From an uncultured Anaerotruncus sp. (lineage in GTDB: Bacteria > Bacillota > Clostridia > Oscillospirales > CAG-272): DNA of 31,872 nt. Each line of letters starts with the position of its first letter. Within the stretch, counting starts at the first letter, position 1. A program made the position numbers and the translations under genes. Shown here piece after piece: positions 14,916-22,731 of this stretch. The DNA is taken from contig CAJLZE010000020.1 of assembly GCA_905210995.1 (NCBI GenBank), forward strand, positions 1 to 31,872, given 5' to 3'. The notes under the pieces are model-generated. The model saw only the letters and a program-made list of their open reading frames with translations. It was not told where the DNA came from and did no database searches.

Positions 14916-17309
14916 ATGATCTTATCTCTTGAATGGCTCTCCGAATTTGTGGATACGGCGGGCATAGATACAAAACAGTTCTGCGACAGAATGACAGCCA
15001 CCGGCTCAAAGGTCGAGGGCTTTGAGGTCCTCGGCGACGATATACTGAACGTTAAGGTCGGGCGCATCGTGGGGCTTCGCCGCCACGAAAACAGCGATCA
15101 CCTTCAGATATGCGACCTTGACATCGGCGGCGACAAGACCGTTCAGATCGTCACCGGCGCACAGAACGTCTTTGAGGGCGCGATAGTTCCCGTCGCCGTT
15201 GCAACGGCGCATCTGCCGGGCGACGTGACCATCAAGGCAGGCAAGCTGCGCGGCGTTGAGTCAAACGGTATGCTCTGCTCCATAGGCGAGCTCGACATCA
15301 CCGAGCATTATATGCCGGGTGCCGTCAGCGACGGCATACTCATCCTCGGCGAGGAATTCGCGCCGATGATAGGCAAAGATATCCGCGAGGCGCTCCGCCT
15401 TTCGGATACCGCCGTCGAATTCGAGATTACACCCAACCGCCCCGACTGCCTCTCGGTGATCGGTCTTGCGCGCGAGGCGGCGGTCTCCTTTGACCGCGAA
15501 CTTAAGCTGCACACCCCCGAGGTGCGCGGTGCGGGCGACGGCGATTCGGTAAACAATTATCTTTCGGTAAAGATCGACGCGGCAGATCTCTGCCCGCGCT
15601 ACACCGCGCGCGTCGTCAAAAACGTTAAGATCGCACCCTCGCCCCTCTGGATGAGAGCAAGACTCCGCGCGTCCGGCGTGCGTCCGATCAACAATATCGT
15701 CGATATCACCAACTATGTCATGCTTGAGTACGGTCAGCCGATGCACGCATTTGACTACAAGTGCCTTGACGGCTCGGCTATCACCGTGCGCCGCGCCGCA
15801 GAGGGCGAGAAATTCCGTTCTCTCGACGATAAGGATCACGTGCTCGACGCAAAGACGCTCGTTATCGCCGACGACAAAAAGGCTGTCGCGCTTGCGGGCA
15901 TCATGGGCGGCGCAAACAGTGAGATAACCGACGGCACCGCCACCGTAGTGTTCGAAAGTGCAAACTTCCTCGGCGCGTCTGTACGCGTATCTGCCAAAAA
16001 GCAGGGCATGAGGACCGAAAGCTCCGCCCGCTTCGAAAAGGGACTTGACCCCGAAAACACACTTGCCGCCATCGACCGCGCCTGCGAGCTTGTCGAGATG
16101 CTCGGCGCCGGCGACGTGGTCGACGGCACGATAGACCTCTATCCCGGTAAAAAGCCGCTGCGCGAGGTCACCTTCAATGCCGCAAAGATAAACGCTTTCC
16201 TCGGTACATCGGTCCCCGAGGACTATATGAGAAGCGTTCTCTCCCGCCTCGGCTTTGTGCTTGCGGGCGAGCGTGTGACCATCCCCTCGTGGCGCGACGA
16301 CGTGCTCGGCACCGCCGACCTTGCCGAGGAGGTCATCCGTATGTACGGCTACAATACGATAGAGTCCACCCTCATGTGCGCACGCACGACAGAGGGCAAA
16401 CGCACGCCTAAGCAGAAATTCGAGCTTGAGCTCGAGCACGCTCTTACCGGAATGGGGCTTTCGGAGATCGAGACCTTCTCCTTCATAAGCCCGAAGTATT
16501 ACGATAAGATCTGCCGCCCTGCCGACGATCCGCTTCGCCGCTCGGTCGTTATACGCAACCCGCTCGGCGAGGACACGAGCGTGATGCGCACGACGGCGCT
16601 CCCCTCAATGCTTGAGGTGCTGGCGAGAAACAATAACTTCAACAACGAAAACCTGCGCCTTTACGAGATGGCGACCGTCTATCTCCCCAAGGACGACCCG
16701 AACGAGCTGCCCGACGAGCCTACATCCCTTACGCTCGGCATGTACGGCGGCTGCGACTTCTACACGATAAAGGGCGTGTGCGAGAGCCTTTATAAGCTTG
16801 TCGGCGCCGATGTGAAGTTTGTCGCAAGGACAGACGATCCGACCTTCCACCCCGGCAGATGCGCCGCGATGTACGCGGGCAGCGACCTTGTCGGTGTTAT
16901 AGGTCAGATACACCCCACCGTCGCCGCAAACTACGGGTTCACCTTCCCGGTATATACCGCCGAGATCCGCGTTCCCGTTCTCATGGCGCACAAGAGCGGC
17001 GAGATACAGTACCGTCCGCTGCCGAAATATCCCGCAGTTACGCGCGACCTTTCGTTCGTCTGCGATGAGGATATTGAGGTCGGCACTATAGAGGATACGA
17101 TCAGAAAAGCCGTCGGTAAGCTGGTAGAGAACATAAGACTGTTCGACATCTACCGCGGCGCACAGGTCGGTGCGGGCAGAAAGAGCGTTTCGATGCGTGT
17201 GACGCTTCGCGCCGCCGACAGAACGCTGACGCAGGAAGAGACCGAAAAGGACACCGCAAAGATCATAGACGCCCTTGAGCGTGACCTCGGTATAAAGCTC
17301 AGAAACTGA
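14916..17309 (+). CDS. pheT: Phenylalanine--tRNA ligase beta subunit
   Basis: At 797 residues this is a full-length bacterial PheT. In order: the family start MILSLEWLSEFV; an OB-fold tRNA-binding domain (about 40-150, with LQICDLDIGG); the B3/B4 editing domain (about 210-390), which hydrolyses Tyr-tRNA-Phe; the B5 domain (about 400-480); the catalytic-like core; and the C-terminal FDX-ACB anticodon-binding domain (about 704-797, with YPAVTRDLSFV). The ribosome binding site AAAGGA is 12-13 bases before the ATG. A 53-base gap separates it from the YitT-type gene, with no terminator seen, so it should be read from the Phe T-box promoter with pheS. Confidence 0.97.
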   Translation: MILSLEWLSEFVDTAGIDTKQFCDRMTATGSKVEGFEVLGDDILNVKVGRIVGLRRHENSDHLQICDLDIGGDKTVQIVTGAQNVFEGAIVPVAVATAHLPGDVTIKAGKLRGVESNGMLCSIGELDITEHYMPGAVSDGILILGEEFAPMIGKDIREALRLSDTAVEFEITPNRPDCLSVIGLAREAAVSFDRELKLHTPEVRGAGDGDSVNNYLSVKIDAADLCPRYTARVVKNVKIAPSPLWMRARLRASGVRPINNIVDITNYVMLEYGQPMHAFDYKCLDGSAITVRRAAEGEKFRSLDDKDHVLDAKTLVIADDKKAVALAGIMGGANSEITDGTATVVFESANFLGASVRVSAKKQGMRTESSARFEKGLDPENTLAAIDRACELVEMLGAGDVVDGTIDLYPGKKPLREVTFNAAKINAFLGTSVPEDYMRSVLSRLGFVLAGERVTIPSWRDDVLGTADLAEEVIRMYGYNTIESTLMCARTTEGKRTPKQKFELELEHALTGMGLSEIETFSFISPKYYDKICRPADDPLRRSVVIRNPLGEDTSVMRTTALPSMLEVLARNNNFNNENLRLYEMATVYLPKDDPNELPDEPTSLTLGMYGGCDFYTIKGVCESLYKLVGADVKFVARTDDPTFHPGRCAAMYAGSDLVGVIGQIHPTVAANYGFTFPVYTAEIRVPVLMAHKSGEIQYRPLPKYPAVTRDLSFVCDEDIEVGTIEDTIRKAVGKLVENIRLFDIYRGAQVGAGRKSVSMRVTLRAADRTLTQEETEKDTAKIIDALERDLGIKLRN

Positions 17310-17336
17310 CGCGGCACTCTTTTGCCGACGTACGGT

Positions 17337-17702
17337 ATGAAAAACGAGATCATCATCGACAACGGGCAGTATATCGTGTGTATGGCTCCCGCGCGTGACG
17401 GCGCGGGAGGCAGAACGCCCGCGGTATACAGGCACGACCTGCTGCCGGGCGGTACCGACGTTATTCTGCGCGGCAGTACCCTCCCCGAGGATGAGGACGG
17501 CGCACGCGCGTTCTGCGCAAGCCGTTACCTTGAGACGTCTGAGGCGGTCGTCGGAAATGTGATATTTTACGACGGCACCTCGCCGCACACGCGGAAATTC
17601 CCGTTCAGAGAGGGCGAAGAGACCGTATATCGCTATCTGACCGAAGAGGATGCGGATCGGGTGAGAAGATATTTTTCATCCGATTATACAATGAAATTCT
17701 GA
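17337..17702 (+). CDS. Small hypothetical protein at the end of the phe operon
   Basis: I do not recognise this 121-residue protein. It is soluble, with no signal peptide or membrane helix. It begins with a short beta-like stretch, NEIIIDNGQYIVCM, and ends with a charged part, YRYLTEEDADRVRRYF, that could be helical. A central PEDEDGARAFCASRYLETSEAVV segment has two possible helices. It starts 27 bases after pheT with no terminator between, and a strong terminator follows, so it is the last gene of the T-box operon. Neither ATG 17337 nor the in-frame TTG 17322 has a good ribosome binding site, so the start is uncertain. The frame is long, uninterrupted and has codon use like its neighbours. 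Confidence 0.62.
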   Translation: MKNEIIIDNGQYIVCMAPARDGAGGRTPAVYRHDLLPGGTDVILRGSTLPEDEDGARAFCASRYLETSEAVVGNVIFYDGTSPHTRKFPFREGEETVYRYLTEEDADRVRRYFSSDYTMKF

Positions 17703-17727
17703 GTGCACAAACGTCTTGTGATATGAA

Positions 17728-17766
17728 ATTTAGGACGGCAGGGAAATAATCCCTGCCGTCCTAAAT
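17728..17766. terminator. Bidirectional intrinsic terminator
   Basis: A perfect 17-bp stem (17728-17744 with 17750-17766, core AGGACGGCAGGGA) has a 5-base loop, AATAA. ATATTTTTT follows on the + strand. It separates the phe operon from the convergent membrane-protein gene at 17786 and should end both. Confidence 0.92.
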
Positions 17767-17785
17767 ATATTTTTTCTTTATTTGA

Positions 17786-18445
17786 TTATGCCCGCTCTCC
17801 GTATGGCAGCGGTGCGGGAGTGTTTCTGCCGAGTATCAGCATAAGTATCGGAGCCGATGCCGGCACAAATATCGTGAGCAGCAGCCAAAGAACGGCATAC
17901 TCGGGTGAAAAGCAGCGGTATATCTGATAATATGCCATATAATTGAACACGGTAAGCAACACTGCGACGACCATGAGCCCGATATATACCGCAATGCAAA
18001 CAAGTATCGTGAGCAGCAGAGCGAGCCCGGAAAAAGCATCGCCTGAGGAGAGCGGTGCGACATCGGACGATGCTATGGCGATCGCAAAGATCACAAAGAA
18101 CACGACGAAAAAGAGCAGAAATGCCGCGAAATATCCGATCAAAAGCCCGAAGAGTATCTTGCCGTATTTGCGGCGTTTGGCGCCGGGATTGCGCAGTGTC
18201 GCAGCTTCGGCAACGTCGCCCAATATTTTATAGCGGTAAAACGGAACATACGCGCCGTTGGGGTGGGCGACGCCGAGTTTTTTTGCCATGGCACTGACCC
18301 CAACGCCGTTCAGCGCATACATCGCCAAGCCCAGGGCGGTGGCAACACCTACAGCGATGAGCCAAAAGACCGCGCCGAACGCAATTGTCGGGAATATAAA
18401 CGGGTTCCCGTTGCCCGGAAGCTGAAAATTGAAAGAAAATCTCAT
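17786..18445 (-). CDS. Small integral membrane protein of unknown function
   Basis: This 219-residue protein has four hydrophobic stretches, near 17-46, 97-126, 138-168 and 182-205. A short conserved-looking segment between the first two, AKKLGVAHPNGAYVPFYRYKILGDVAEA (53-80), recalls the loop of uncharacterised Gram-positive membrane families in which a small helix precedes a P(F/I)YR/N motif. I would not assign a family from this alone. AAAGGA lies 8 bases before the ATG, and a perfect consensus promoter lies upstream. It is transcribed alone, downstream of the glutamine synthetase terminator, so no functional link to nitrogen metabolism is implied. Confidence 0.75.
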   Translation of the reverse strand: MRFSFNFQLPGNGNPFIFPTIAFGAVFWLIAVGVATALGLAMYALNGVGVSAMAKKLGVAHPNGAYVPFYRYKILGDVAEAATLRNPGAKRRKYGKILFGLLIGYFAAFLLFFVVFFVIFAIAIASSDVAPLSSGDAFSGLALLLTILVCIAVYIGLMVVAVLLTVFNYMAYYQIYRCFSPEYAVLWLLLTIFVPASAPILMLILGRNTPAPLPYGERA

Positions 18446-18520
18446 AGTTTGGGTCCTTTCCGCCCGTGAGGGCTGTGTAGGTTTTGTCTCGATCGCTTTT
18501 ACATATTATCTTACAAAAAC

Positions 18521-18549
18521 ATTATACACTGAAAATTCCGACTTGTCAA
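18521..18549 (-). promoter_or_regulatory. Consensus sigma-A promoter for the 17786-18445 membrane protein
   Basis: On the - strand, TTGACA (18544-18549) and TATAAT (18521-18526) are 17 bases apart: a perfect consensus match. It starts only two bases past the T-run of the upstream glnN terminator. The start should be near 18514, giving a leader of about 69 bases. Confidence 0.85.
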
Positions 18550-18551
18550 GA

Positions 18552-18590
18552 CAAAAAACACCCCGGCATGCTTTTTGCGGCACACCGGGG
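18552..18590 (-). terminator. Intrinsic terminator of glutamine synthetase
   Basis: Read on the - strand, an 11-bp stem with two G-U pairs (CCCCGGTGTGC with GCATGCCGGGG) and an 8-base loop is followed by TGTTTTTTG. It begins 11 bases after the glnN stop. Confidence 0.85.
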
Positions 18591-18601
18591 AAAGGTATGG
18601 T

Positions 18602-20695
18602 TTATCTTACGCCGAACAGAAGGTCTCCGTAGGTCGGGAAGGGCCAGTATTTCGCGGCTGTGATGCTTTCGGCTTCGTCAACGGCTGCGCGCAGCTCCTG
18701 CATTGCGATAAATACGCGGTCGCGGTAGCCGCAGGCAAGCTCGTATGCGCCGGTCGATTCCTTGACCTCGTAGAGCGCGGTCTCGAGTGCGTCGCAGCGC
18801 GAATCTATCGCGGCGGCAAGCGATGAGAGCGTCCCGACGAGCTTCACCTCATAGCCTGCGCCGACATCGGTGCCGAGAGCTTTCTTTTTGAGGGCGGTAT
18901 CGGCAACGGCGGAGGAATAAGCGGTGACGGCGGGCAGTATCTCGCGGCGCACCATGTCGATCATCGTCATAGATTCGATATTGAGCACCTTGCAGTAATT
19001 GTCAAGAAGTATCTCATAGCGCGAGCGAGCTTCTTCCTCGGTGTAGATCTTGTGACGCGCGAACAGCTCAAGGTTCTTCGGGGCGATGAGGTAGGGCAGG
19101 CAGTCGGGAGTGGTGCGCAGGTTGAGCAGACCGCGGCGTTCCGCTTCCGCTATCCATGCGTCGTCATAGCCGTTTCCGTTGAATATTATGCGCTTGTGCT
19201 CGCGTATCACGCGGCGGATGAGGTCGTGCAGTGCGGCGGGGAAGTCGGCTGCGCCTTCAAGCTCGTCGGCATAGAGTCTGAGCGACTCTGCGACCGCGGT
19301 GTTGAGCATGATGTTGGCGGTGGCGATGGAGGCGGAGGAGCCGAGCATACGGAATTCGAATTTATTGCCGGTGAACGCAAACGGCGAGGTGCGGTTGCGG
19401 TCGGTCGTGTCGCGCGGCAGCTTGGGCAGAACGTGCACTCCGAGCTTGAGCGGGGTGGTCTCTGCGGAGTTGTAGCAGGTCTCGTTTTCTATCGAATCGA
19501 GAATGGCACTCAGCTCGTCGCCGAGGAACATCGAAACGATAGCGGGCGGCGCCTCGTTTGCGCCGAGGCGGTGGTCGTTGCCTGCGGAGGCTACGGAGAG
19601 GCGGAGCAGATCCTGATAATCGTCCACTGCTTGGATCACGGCGCAGAGGAAGAGCAGGAACTGAGCATTTTCGTGAGGCGTTGCACCGGGGGCGAGCAGG
19701 TTGACGCCCGTGTTGGTCTGTATCGACCAGTTGTTGTGCTTGCCCGAGCCGTTGACTCCCGCAAAGGGCTTTTCATGAAGCAGGCAGACGAGACCGTGCT
19801 TTTTTGCAATGCTCTGCATAAGCTCCATTGTGAGCTGGTTGTGGTCGGTGGCTATGTTCGTGGTCGAGAATATGGGAGCCAGCTCGTGCTGTGCGGGCGC
19901 GACCTCGTTGTGCTCTGTCTTGGCAAGCACGCCGAGGTGCCACAGCTCTTGGTTGAGATCCTCCATGAACTCGCTCACGCGCGGTTTTATGGCGCCGAAG
20001 TAATGGTCGTCAAGCTCCTGACCCTTGGGAGGCTTTGCGCCGAACAGCGTGCGTCCGGTAAATACCAGATCGCGGCGCTTGTCGAACATATCCTTGTCGA
20101 TGAGGAAGTATTCCTGCTCGGGACCGACCGTCGTTTTTACCGAGGTCACATCGGCGTTGCCGAAAAGACGCAGAACGCGCATTGCCTGACGGTTGAGCGC
20201 TTCCATCGAGCGGAGCAGGGGAGTTTTCTTGTCAAGCGCCTCGCCGCCGTATGAGCAGAAGGCTGTGGGGATATAAAGGGTCTTGCCCTTCACAAAGGCG
20301 TATGAGGTGGGATCCCATGCGGTGTAACCGCGCGCTTCGAACGTGGCTCTCAGACCGCCGGAGGGGAAGGAGGATGCGTCGGGTTCGCCCTTTATCAGTT
20401 CTTTGCCTGAAAACTCCATTATGACCTTGCCGTTGGCGGTGGGGGTGATAAACGAGTCGTGCTTTTCGGCGGTGATGCCGGTCATGGGCTGGAACCAGTG
20501 AGTGAAGTGGGTCGCGCCCTTTGAGACCGCCCATTCCTTCATTGCCGACGCAACGGCGTTGGCAATGCCGAGGTTGAGCGAGCGGCCGTCCTCGATCGTG
20601 CGCTTCATCGCTTCGTAGGCTTCCTTGGGGAGCCGTGTTTTCATTGCGGCGTCATCAAATACCATGTCGCCGAAATAATCGGGTATACTTGTCAT
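18602..20695 (-). CDS. glnN: Glutamine synthetase type III
   Basis: This 697-residue enzyme joins ammonia to glutamate using ATP (EC 6.3.1.2). Its length is that of type III (about 700-730), not type I (about 440-470). Recognisable features include the N-terminal FGDMVFDDAAMK and HWFQP(M/L)T segments, KTTVGPEQEYF with metal-binding glutamates, and EHNEVAPAQHE. GVNGSGKHNNWS, the glycine-rich loop with catalytic histidine, and the arginine-rich RNRTSPFAFTGNKFEFR are also present. Type III enzymes form double-ring dodecamers and are common in Bacteroidota and gut Clostridia. AGGAGG sits 7 bases before the ATG. It is a one-gene transcript with a consensus promoter and a terminator-like leader hairpin. 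No glnR-type regulator, glnK or amt gene is nearby. Confidence 0.97.
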   Translation of the reverse strand: MTSIPDYFGDMVFDDAAMKTRLPKEAYEAMKRTIEDGRSLNLGIANAVASAMKEWAVSKGATHFTHWFQPMTGITAEKHDSFITPTANGKVIMEFSGKELIKGEPDASSFPSGGLRATFEARGYTAWDPTSYAFVKGKTLYIPTAFCSYGGEALDKKTPLLRSMEALNRQAMRVLRLFGNADVTSVKTTVGPEQEYFLIDKDMFDKRRDLVFTGRTLFGAKPPKGQELDDHYFGAIKPRVSEFMEDLNQELWHLGVLAKTEHNEVAPAQHELAPIFSTTNIATDHNQLTMELMQSIAKKHGLVCLLHEKPFAGVNGSGKHNNWSIQTNTGVNLLAPGATPHENAQFLLFLCAVIQAVDDYQDLLRLSVASAGNDHRLGANEAPPAIVSMFLGDELSAILDSIENETCYNSAETTPLKLGVHVLPKLPRDTTDRNRTSPFAFTGNKFEFRMLGSSASIATANIMLNTAVAESLRLYADELEGAADFPAALHDLIRRVIREHKRIIFNGNGYDDAWIAEAERRGLLNLRTTPDCLPYLIAPKNLELFARHKIYTEEEARSRYEILLDNYCKVLNIESMTMIDMVRREILPAVTAYSSAVADTALKKKALGTDVGAGYEVKLVGTLSSLAAAIDSRCDALETALYEVKESTGAYELACGYRDRVFIAMQELRAAVDEAESITAAKYWPFPTYGDLLFGVR

Positions 20696-20743
20696 ATCTT
20701 GCCTCCTGCGTGCATGAATTGAAAATCAATTGAAATAAAAAGG

Positions 20744-20775
20744 GGCAAAGACACCGTGATTACGGCGCCTTTGCC
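20744..20775 (-). promoter_or_regulatory. Terminator-like hairpin in the glnN leader (possible attenuator)
   Basis: In the - strand transcript, a 14-bp stem (GGCAAAGGCGCCGT with ACGGTGTCTTTGCC, two G-U pairs, loop AATC) starts about six bases after the predicted transcription start. It is followed by CCCCTTTTTATTT. The stem is complete only as RNA of the glnN strand, because the two wobble positions become A-C mismatches on the other strand. A weaker AATTGA-TTT-TCAATT hairpin follows. This could be an attenuator; the ligand or protein is unknown. Confidence 0.6.
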
Positions 20776-20787
20776 TTGAATGCACGT

Positions 20788-20816
20788 ATTATACCGCAAA
20801 AATCTCAGCTTGTCAA
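20788..20816 (-). promoter_or_regulatory. Consensus sigma-A promoter for glnN
   Basis: On the - strand, TTGACA (20811-20816) and TATAAT (20788-20793) match consensus exactly, 17 bases apart. Transcription should begin near 20781, leaving an 85-base leader that holds the hairpin. Confidence 0.85.
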
Positions 20817-20916
20817 GCCCCATTTTTGCAAAAACCGAATTTTTGTGCGATATCGCGGAGAACACGCGGCATATATGTCGGGGACTGTGCGAAAAGCACG
20901 AATCCTGCGTGATGGG

Positions 20917-20938
20917 CGGATCTGCGTACGGATCTGCG
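20917..20938. repeat. Short tandem repeat, two 10-bp copies
   Basis: CGGATCTGCG occurs at 20917-20926 and 20929-20938, with TA between. It lies in the gap between the ketopantoate-reductase-like gene and the glnN promoter. The rest of that gap (20817-20957) has no gene or clear terminator that I can see. Confidence 0.6.
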
Positions 20939-20957
20939 CCGGGCTGCGGTCGTGTTT

Positions 20958-21884
20958 TTATTTCAGATACTTCGATGCTTCCTTTTCAAGCTCGCGCCAC
21001 ACGGGGTGATCAGCCCCGTTTTTGTCGAAAAACGCTTCAAGGTCGCGGTCGAGCGCGCTCATCTCATCTGCCGCGTTCATTGCATGGTCGGAGGCGCAGA
21101 TCTTTCCGAGGTCCGTTGCGCACATGAGCCTGAAAAAGCGCAGGCAGGTCCTGCGGTATGCTGCGCTCTCAAAATCCTTGTTGTCATCGGGCAGTATCTC
21201 GTGCCCGGCGTTCTTTATCGCGCGATAGCCTTCGATGTTGGCGTCGATAAGCTTGCCGAGGTAGGCTGTATCGCCCTTGAGCTTTCGCAGATCGCCGTCG
21301 GTCTTGTAGCAGGCAAATGCCGCGGGTAGCACGAACGCAGCGTGGCAGAGAAGGTAATCGCCCATATTCGGCTCATATGTGACGCGGTATTTCGTCCCTT
21401 CGAATATCATGCCGATAAGCTTCTCGTTCGACGGCGCGCCGCGGAGGTCGCCGACGGTGACCTTTTTCAGATCGACCGAAACAACGCGGTCGGCCTCACG
21501 GTGTCCCGCCGCGCTCGTGAACGCGAACATCACTTTTTTTTCGGGCAGCAGCGCCGCAAGCCCGTCTGCGCGCACATTGTTGCCCACAAAAATTATATTT
21601 TTCGTTTTGTTTGCGCGCAGTATGTCGGTGATGGCACCGATCTGCGTGTAGCGCATAACGACGAATATCACATCGTAGCCGTCGTCGGGCTCAAGCTCCG
21701 TCACCGTCGGCACGCGGCTCACGGTAATGCCGGGCTTGAATTTGCTTTTGATTCGAAGTCCGTTATTTTTTATTTCCTCAGCCCATTTGCCGCGCGCGAG
21801 CAGGGTAACGTCCTTTCCCGCGCGAAAAAAATTGTTTGCAAGGTTGCAGCCGAGCACGCCCGCACCGTAAACAAGGATCCTCAT
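20958..21884 (-). CDS. Ketopantoate reductase (PanE/ApbA) family oxidoreductase
   Basis: The 308-residue product fits the family of 2-dehydropantoate 2-reductase. An N-terminal Rossmann domain binds NAD(P)H through GAGVLG (7-12) in MRILVYGAGVLGCNLANNF, with FVGNNV further on. A helical C-terminal domain follows. In true PanE, a Lys and a Glu act in catalysis; I cannot confidently place the Lys here, so pantoate synthesis is not assured. I chose ATG 21884 because AAAGGAG lies 7 bases upstream and the Rossmann strand begins at once; the longer frame reaches 21932. It is the second gene of an operon with the ATC-hydrolase-like gene, 22 bases apart. With no pan genes nearby, this is more likely a paralogue acting on another keto acid or small molecule. 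Confidence 0.85.
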   Translation of the reverse strand: MRILVYGAGVLGCNLANNFFRAGKDVTLLARGKWAEEIKNNGLRIKSKFKPGITVSRVPTVTELEPDDGYDVIFVVMRYTQIGAITDILRANKTKNIIFVGNNVRADGLAALLPEKKVMFAFTSAAGHREADRVVSVDLKKVTVGDLRGAPSNEKLIGMIFEGTKYRVTYEPNMGDYLLCHAAFVLPAAFACYKTDGDLRKLKGDTAYLGKLIDANIEGYRAIKNAGHEILPDDNKDFESAAYRRTCLRFFRLMCATDLGKICASDHAMNAADEMSALDRDLEAFFDKNGADHPVWRELEKEASKYLK

Positions 21885-21906
21885 ATCGTTTTCTCCTTTG
21901 GCGTTA

Positions 21907-22608
21907 TTATTTGTTCCTTCTGTATCCCGCATCGTCGCGGTATTCCGGGTGATCCTTCAGGTATGGGTCGCGGTCGCCGACGATCGAATAATCGCACCTG
22001 TCGCCGTTGGCGCAGGTCGTCGTGCGCACGAGCCGCGCGTGTATGCACTCCATACCTTCAAAATCCGGGTTACAGAGCGCCGGCATCACCTCGAGAAACC
22101 CGTGCTTTTTGGCGAACTCCGCCGTCGGGCATTCGGTAAACTCGTAGTATATCGGTTTTTCGGAGTCATACGGAGCGATATTCATTTTAAAATCGCCCCA
22201 TTTGTCGCATTGGCGCTTTGCGTTCATGAATGCACGGTACATCAGCTTTTTGAAGATCGGCTTGTTGCAGTCAACGAATTTCATCTTGCGGAAGGCGCCG
22301 AGAAACAGATTTCCCTCCATCTCCTCGATCTCCGCAAGGCTCGTCACGTCGTGGCACACGACATAATACGCCATGAGGGCTATGCAGTCGTAGGTGCCGC
22401 CCTTGCCGTTGTGAAAGTTCTTTTTGCCGCCGAGATCGGTGCGCCAGTCGGAGAGAAATTCCGCGTACTTGAGCTGCACGCGTTCCCATACTGTGTCCCG
22501 TTCGCCGGGGGCGTAATGCAGGGCTATCTTTTTTATGATCTCGTTTTTGCACGGCTTTGTGTAAAGCACATGGCAGGTGCGGTCTATCTGCAGTTCGTTG
22601 TCCTTCAT
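21907..22608 (-). CDS. L-2-amino-thiazoline-4-carboxylate hydrolase family protein
   Basis: The 233-residue product resembles the ATC hydrolase family, named for the Pseudomonas enzyme that opens a thiazoline ring to yield S-carbamoyl-cysteine. Most family members are uncharacterised. The C-terminal part carries the family's typical cysteine/histidine-rich pattern: MPALCNPDF (near 188-196), ECIHARLVR, TTTCANGDRCDYSIVGD. The N-terminal half is helical and rich in Lys/Arg. I chose ATG 22608 because GAGGAGA lies 7 bases upstream; the frame is open five codons further. It leads an operon with a ketopantoate-reductase-like gene, behind two candidate promoters and two palindromes. The family name should not be read as proof of the reaction. 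Confidence 0.72.
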   Translation of the reverse strand: MKDNELQIDRTCHVLYTKPCKNEIIKKIALHYAPGERDTVWERVQLKYAEFLSDWRTDLGGKKNFHNGKGGTYDCIALMAYYVVCHDVTSLAEIEEMEGNLFLGAFRKMKFVDCNKPIFKKLMYRAFMNAKRQCDKWGDFKMNIAPYDSEKPIYYEFTECPTAEFAKKHGFLEVMPALCNPDFEGMECIHARLVRTTTCANGDRCDYSIVGDRDPYLKDHPEYRDDAGYRRNK

Positions 22609-22640
22609 TTTATCTCTCCTCACTGACGGTATCTTTACCG

Positions 22641-22672
22641 GTTAGAATATGCTAACTGAGCGGCCTTATCAA
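22641..22672 (-). promoter_or_regulatory. Proximal promoter P2 with a GTTAGC-type palindrome over the -10 box
   Basis: On the - strand, TTGATA (22667-22672) and TATTCT (22644-22649) are 17 bases apart. The -10 box lies wholly inside GTTAGCATATTCTAAC (22641-22656), which matches GTTAGC-N4-GCTAAC with one mismatch. The same palindrome, exact, sits at the start of the chelatase operon (26564-26579). A bound repressor would cover the -10 box. Confidence 0.55.
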
Positions 22673-22694
22673 TGTGCGGCAGAAAAGCCGCACA
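22673..22694 (-). promoter_or_regulatory. 8-bp hairpin in the leader from promoter P1
   Basis: TGTGCGGC and GCCGCACA pair around a 6-base loop, AGAAAA on the + strand. No T-run follows on the - strand, so this is not a clear terminator. It lies between the two candidate promoters. Confidence 0.45.
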
Positions 22695-22699
22695 CCCAA

Positions 22700-22731
22700 A
22701 ATATGACCGTGTCAATGTGTTCGGTCATATT
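22700..22731. promoter_or_regulatory. Perfect 10-bp inverted repeat, operator candidate
   Basis: AATATGACCG (22700-22709) and CGGTCATATT (22722-22731) are exact inverted copies 12 bases apart. The right arm overlaps the -10 box of promoter P1 and the rest covers its start site. Size and symmetry fit a TetR- or GntR-type dimer site; no such regulator gene is nearby. Confidence 0.6.

Noticed and set aside
14894..14932. 12-codon frame overlapping the pheT start, possible leader peptide
   Set aside because: Its ATG lies in the pheT ribosome binding site region and it has no binding site of its own; the operon is already controlled by a T-box.
15261..16439. 392-codon open frame opposite pheT
   Set aside because: Antisense shadow of pheT; the composition is atypical for a protein and there is no start signal.
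19052..20254. 400-codon open frame opposite glnN
   Set aside because: Antisense shadow of a well-conserved glutamine synthetase gene; no ribosome binding site or recognisable domain.
20744..20775. glnN leader hairpin as a classic ANTAR target or glutamine riboswitch
   Set aside because: The loop is AATC rather than a hexaloop with A at 1 and G at 4, the second hairpin is weak, and nothing resembles the known glutamine riboswitch. Kept only as a generic attenuator candidate.
20917..20938. Two-copy 10-bp repeat as the start of a CRISPR array or iteron set
   Set aside because: Only two copies, a 2-base spacer, and no cas or replication gene nearby.
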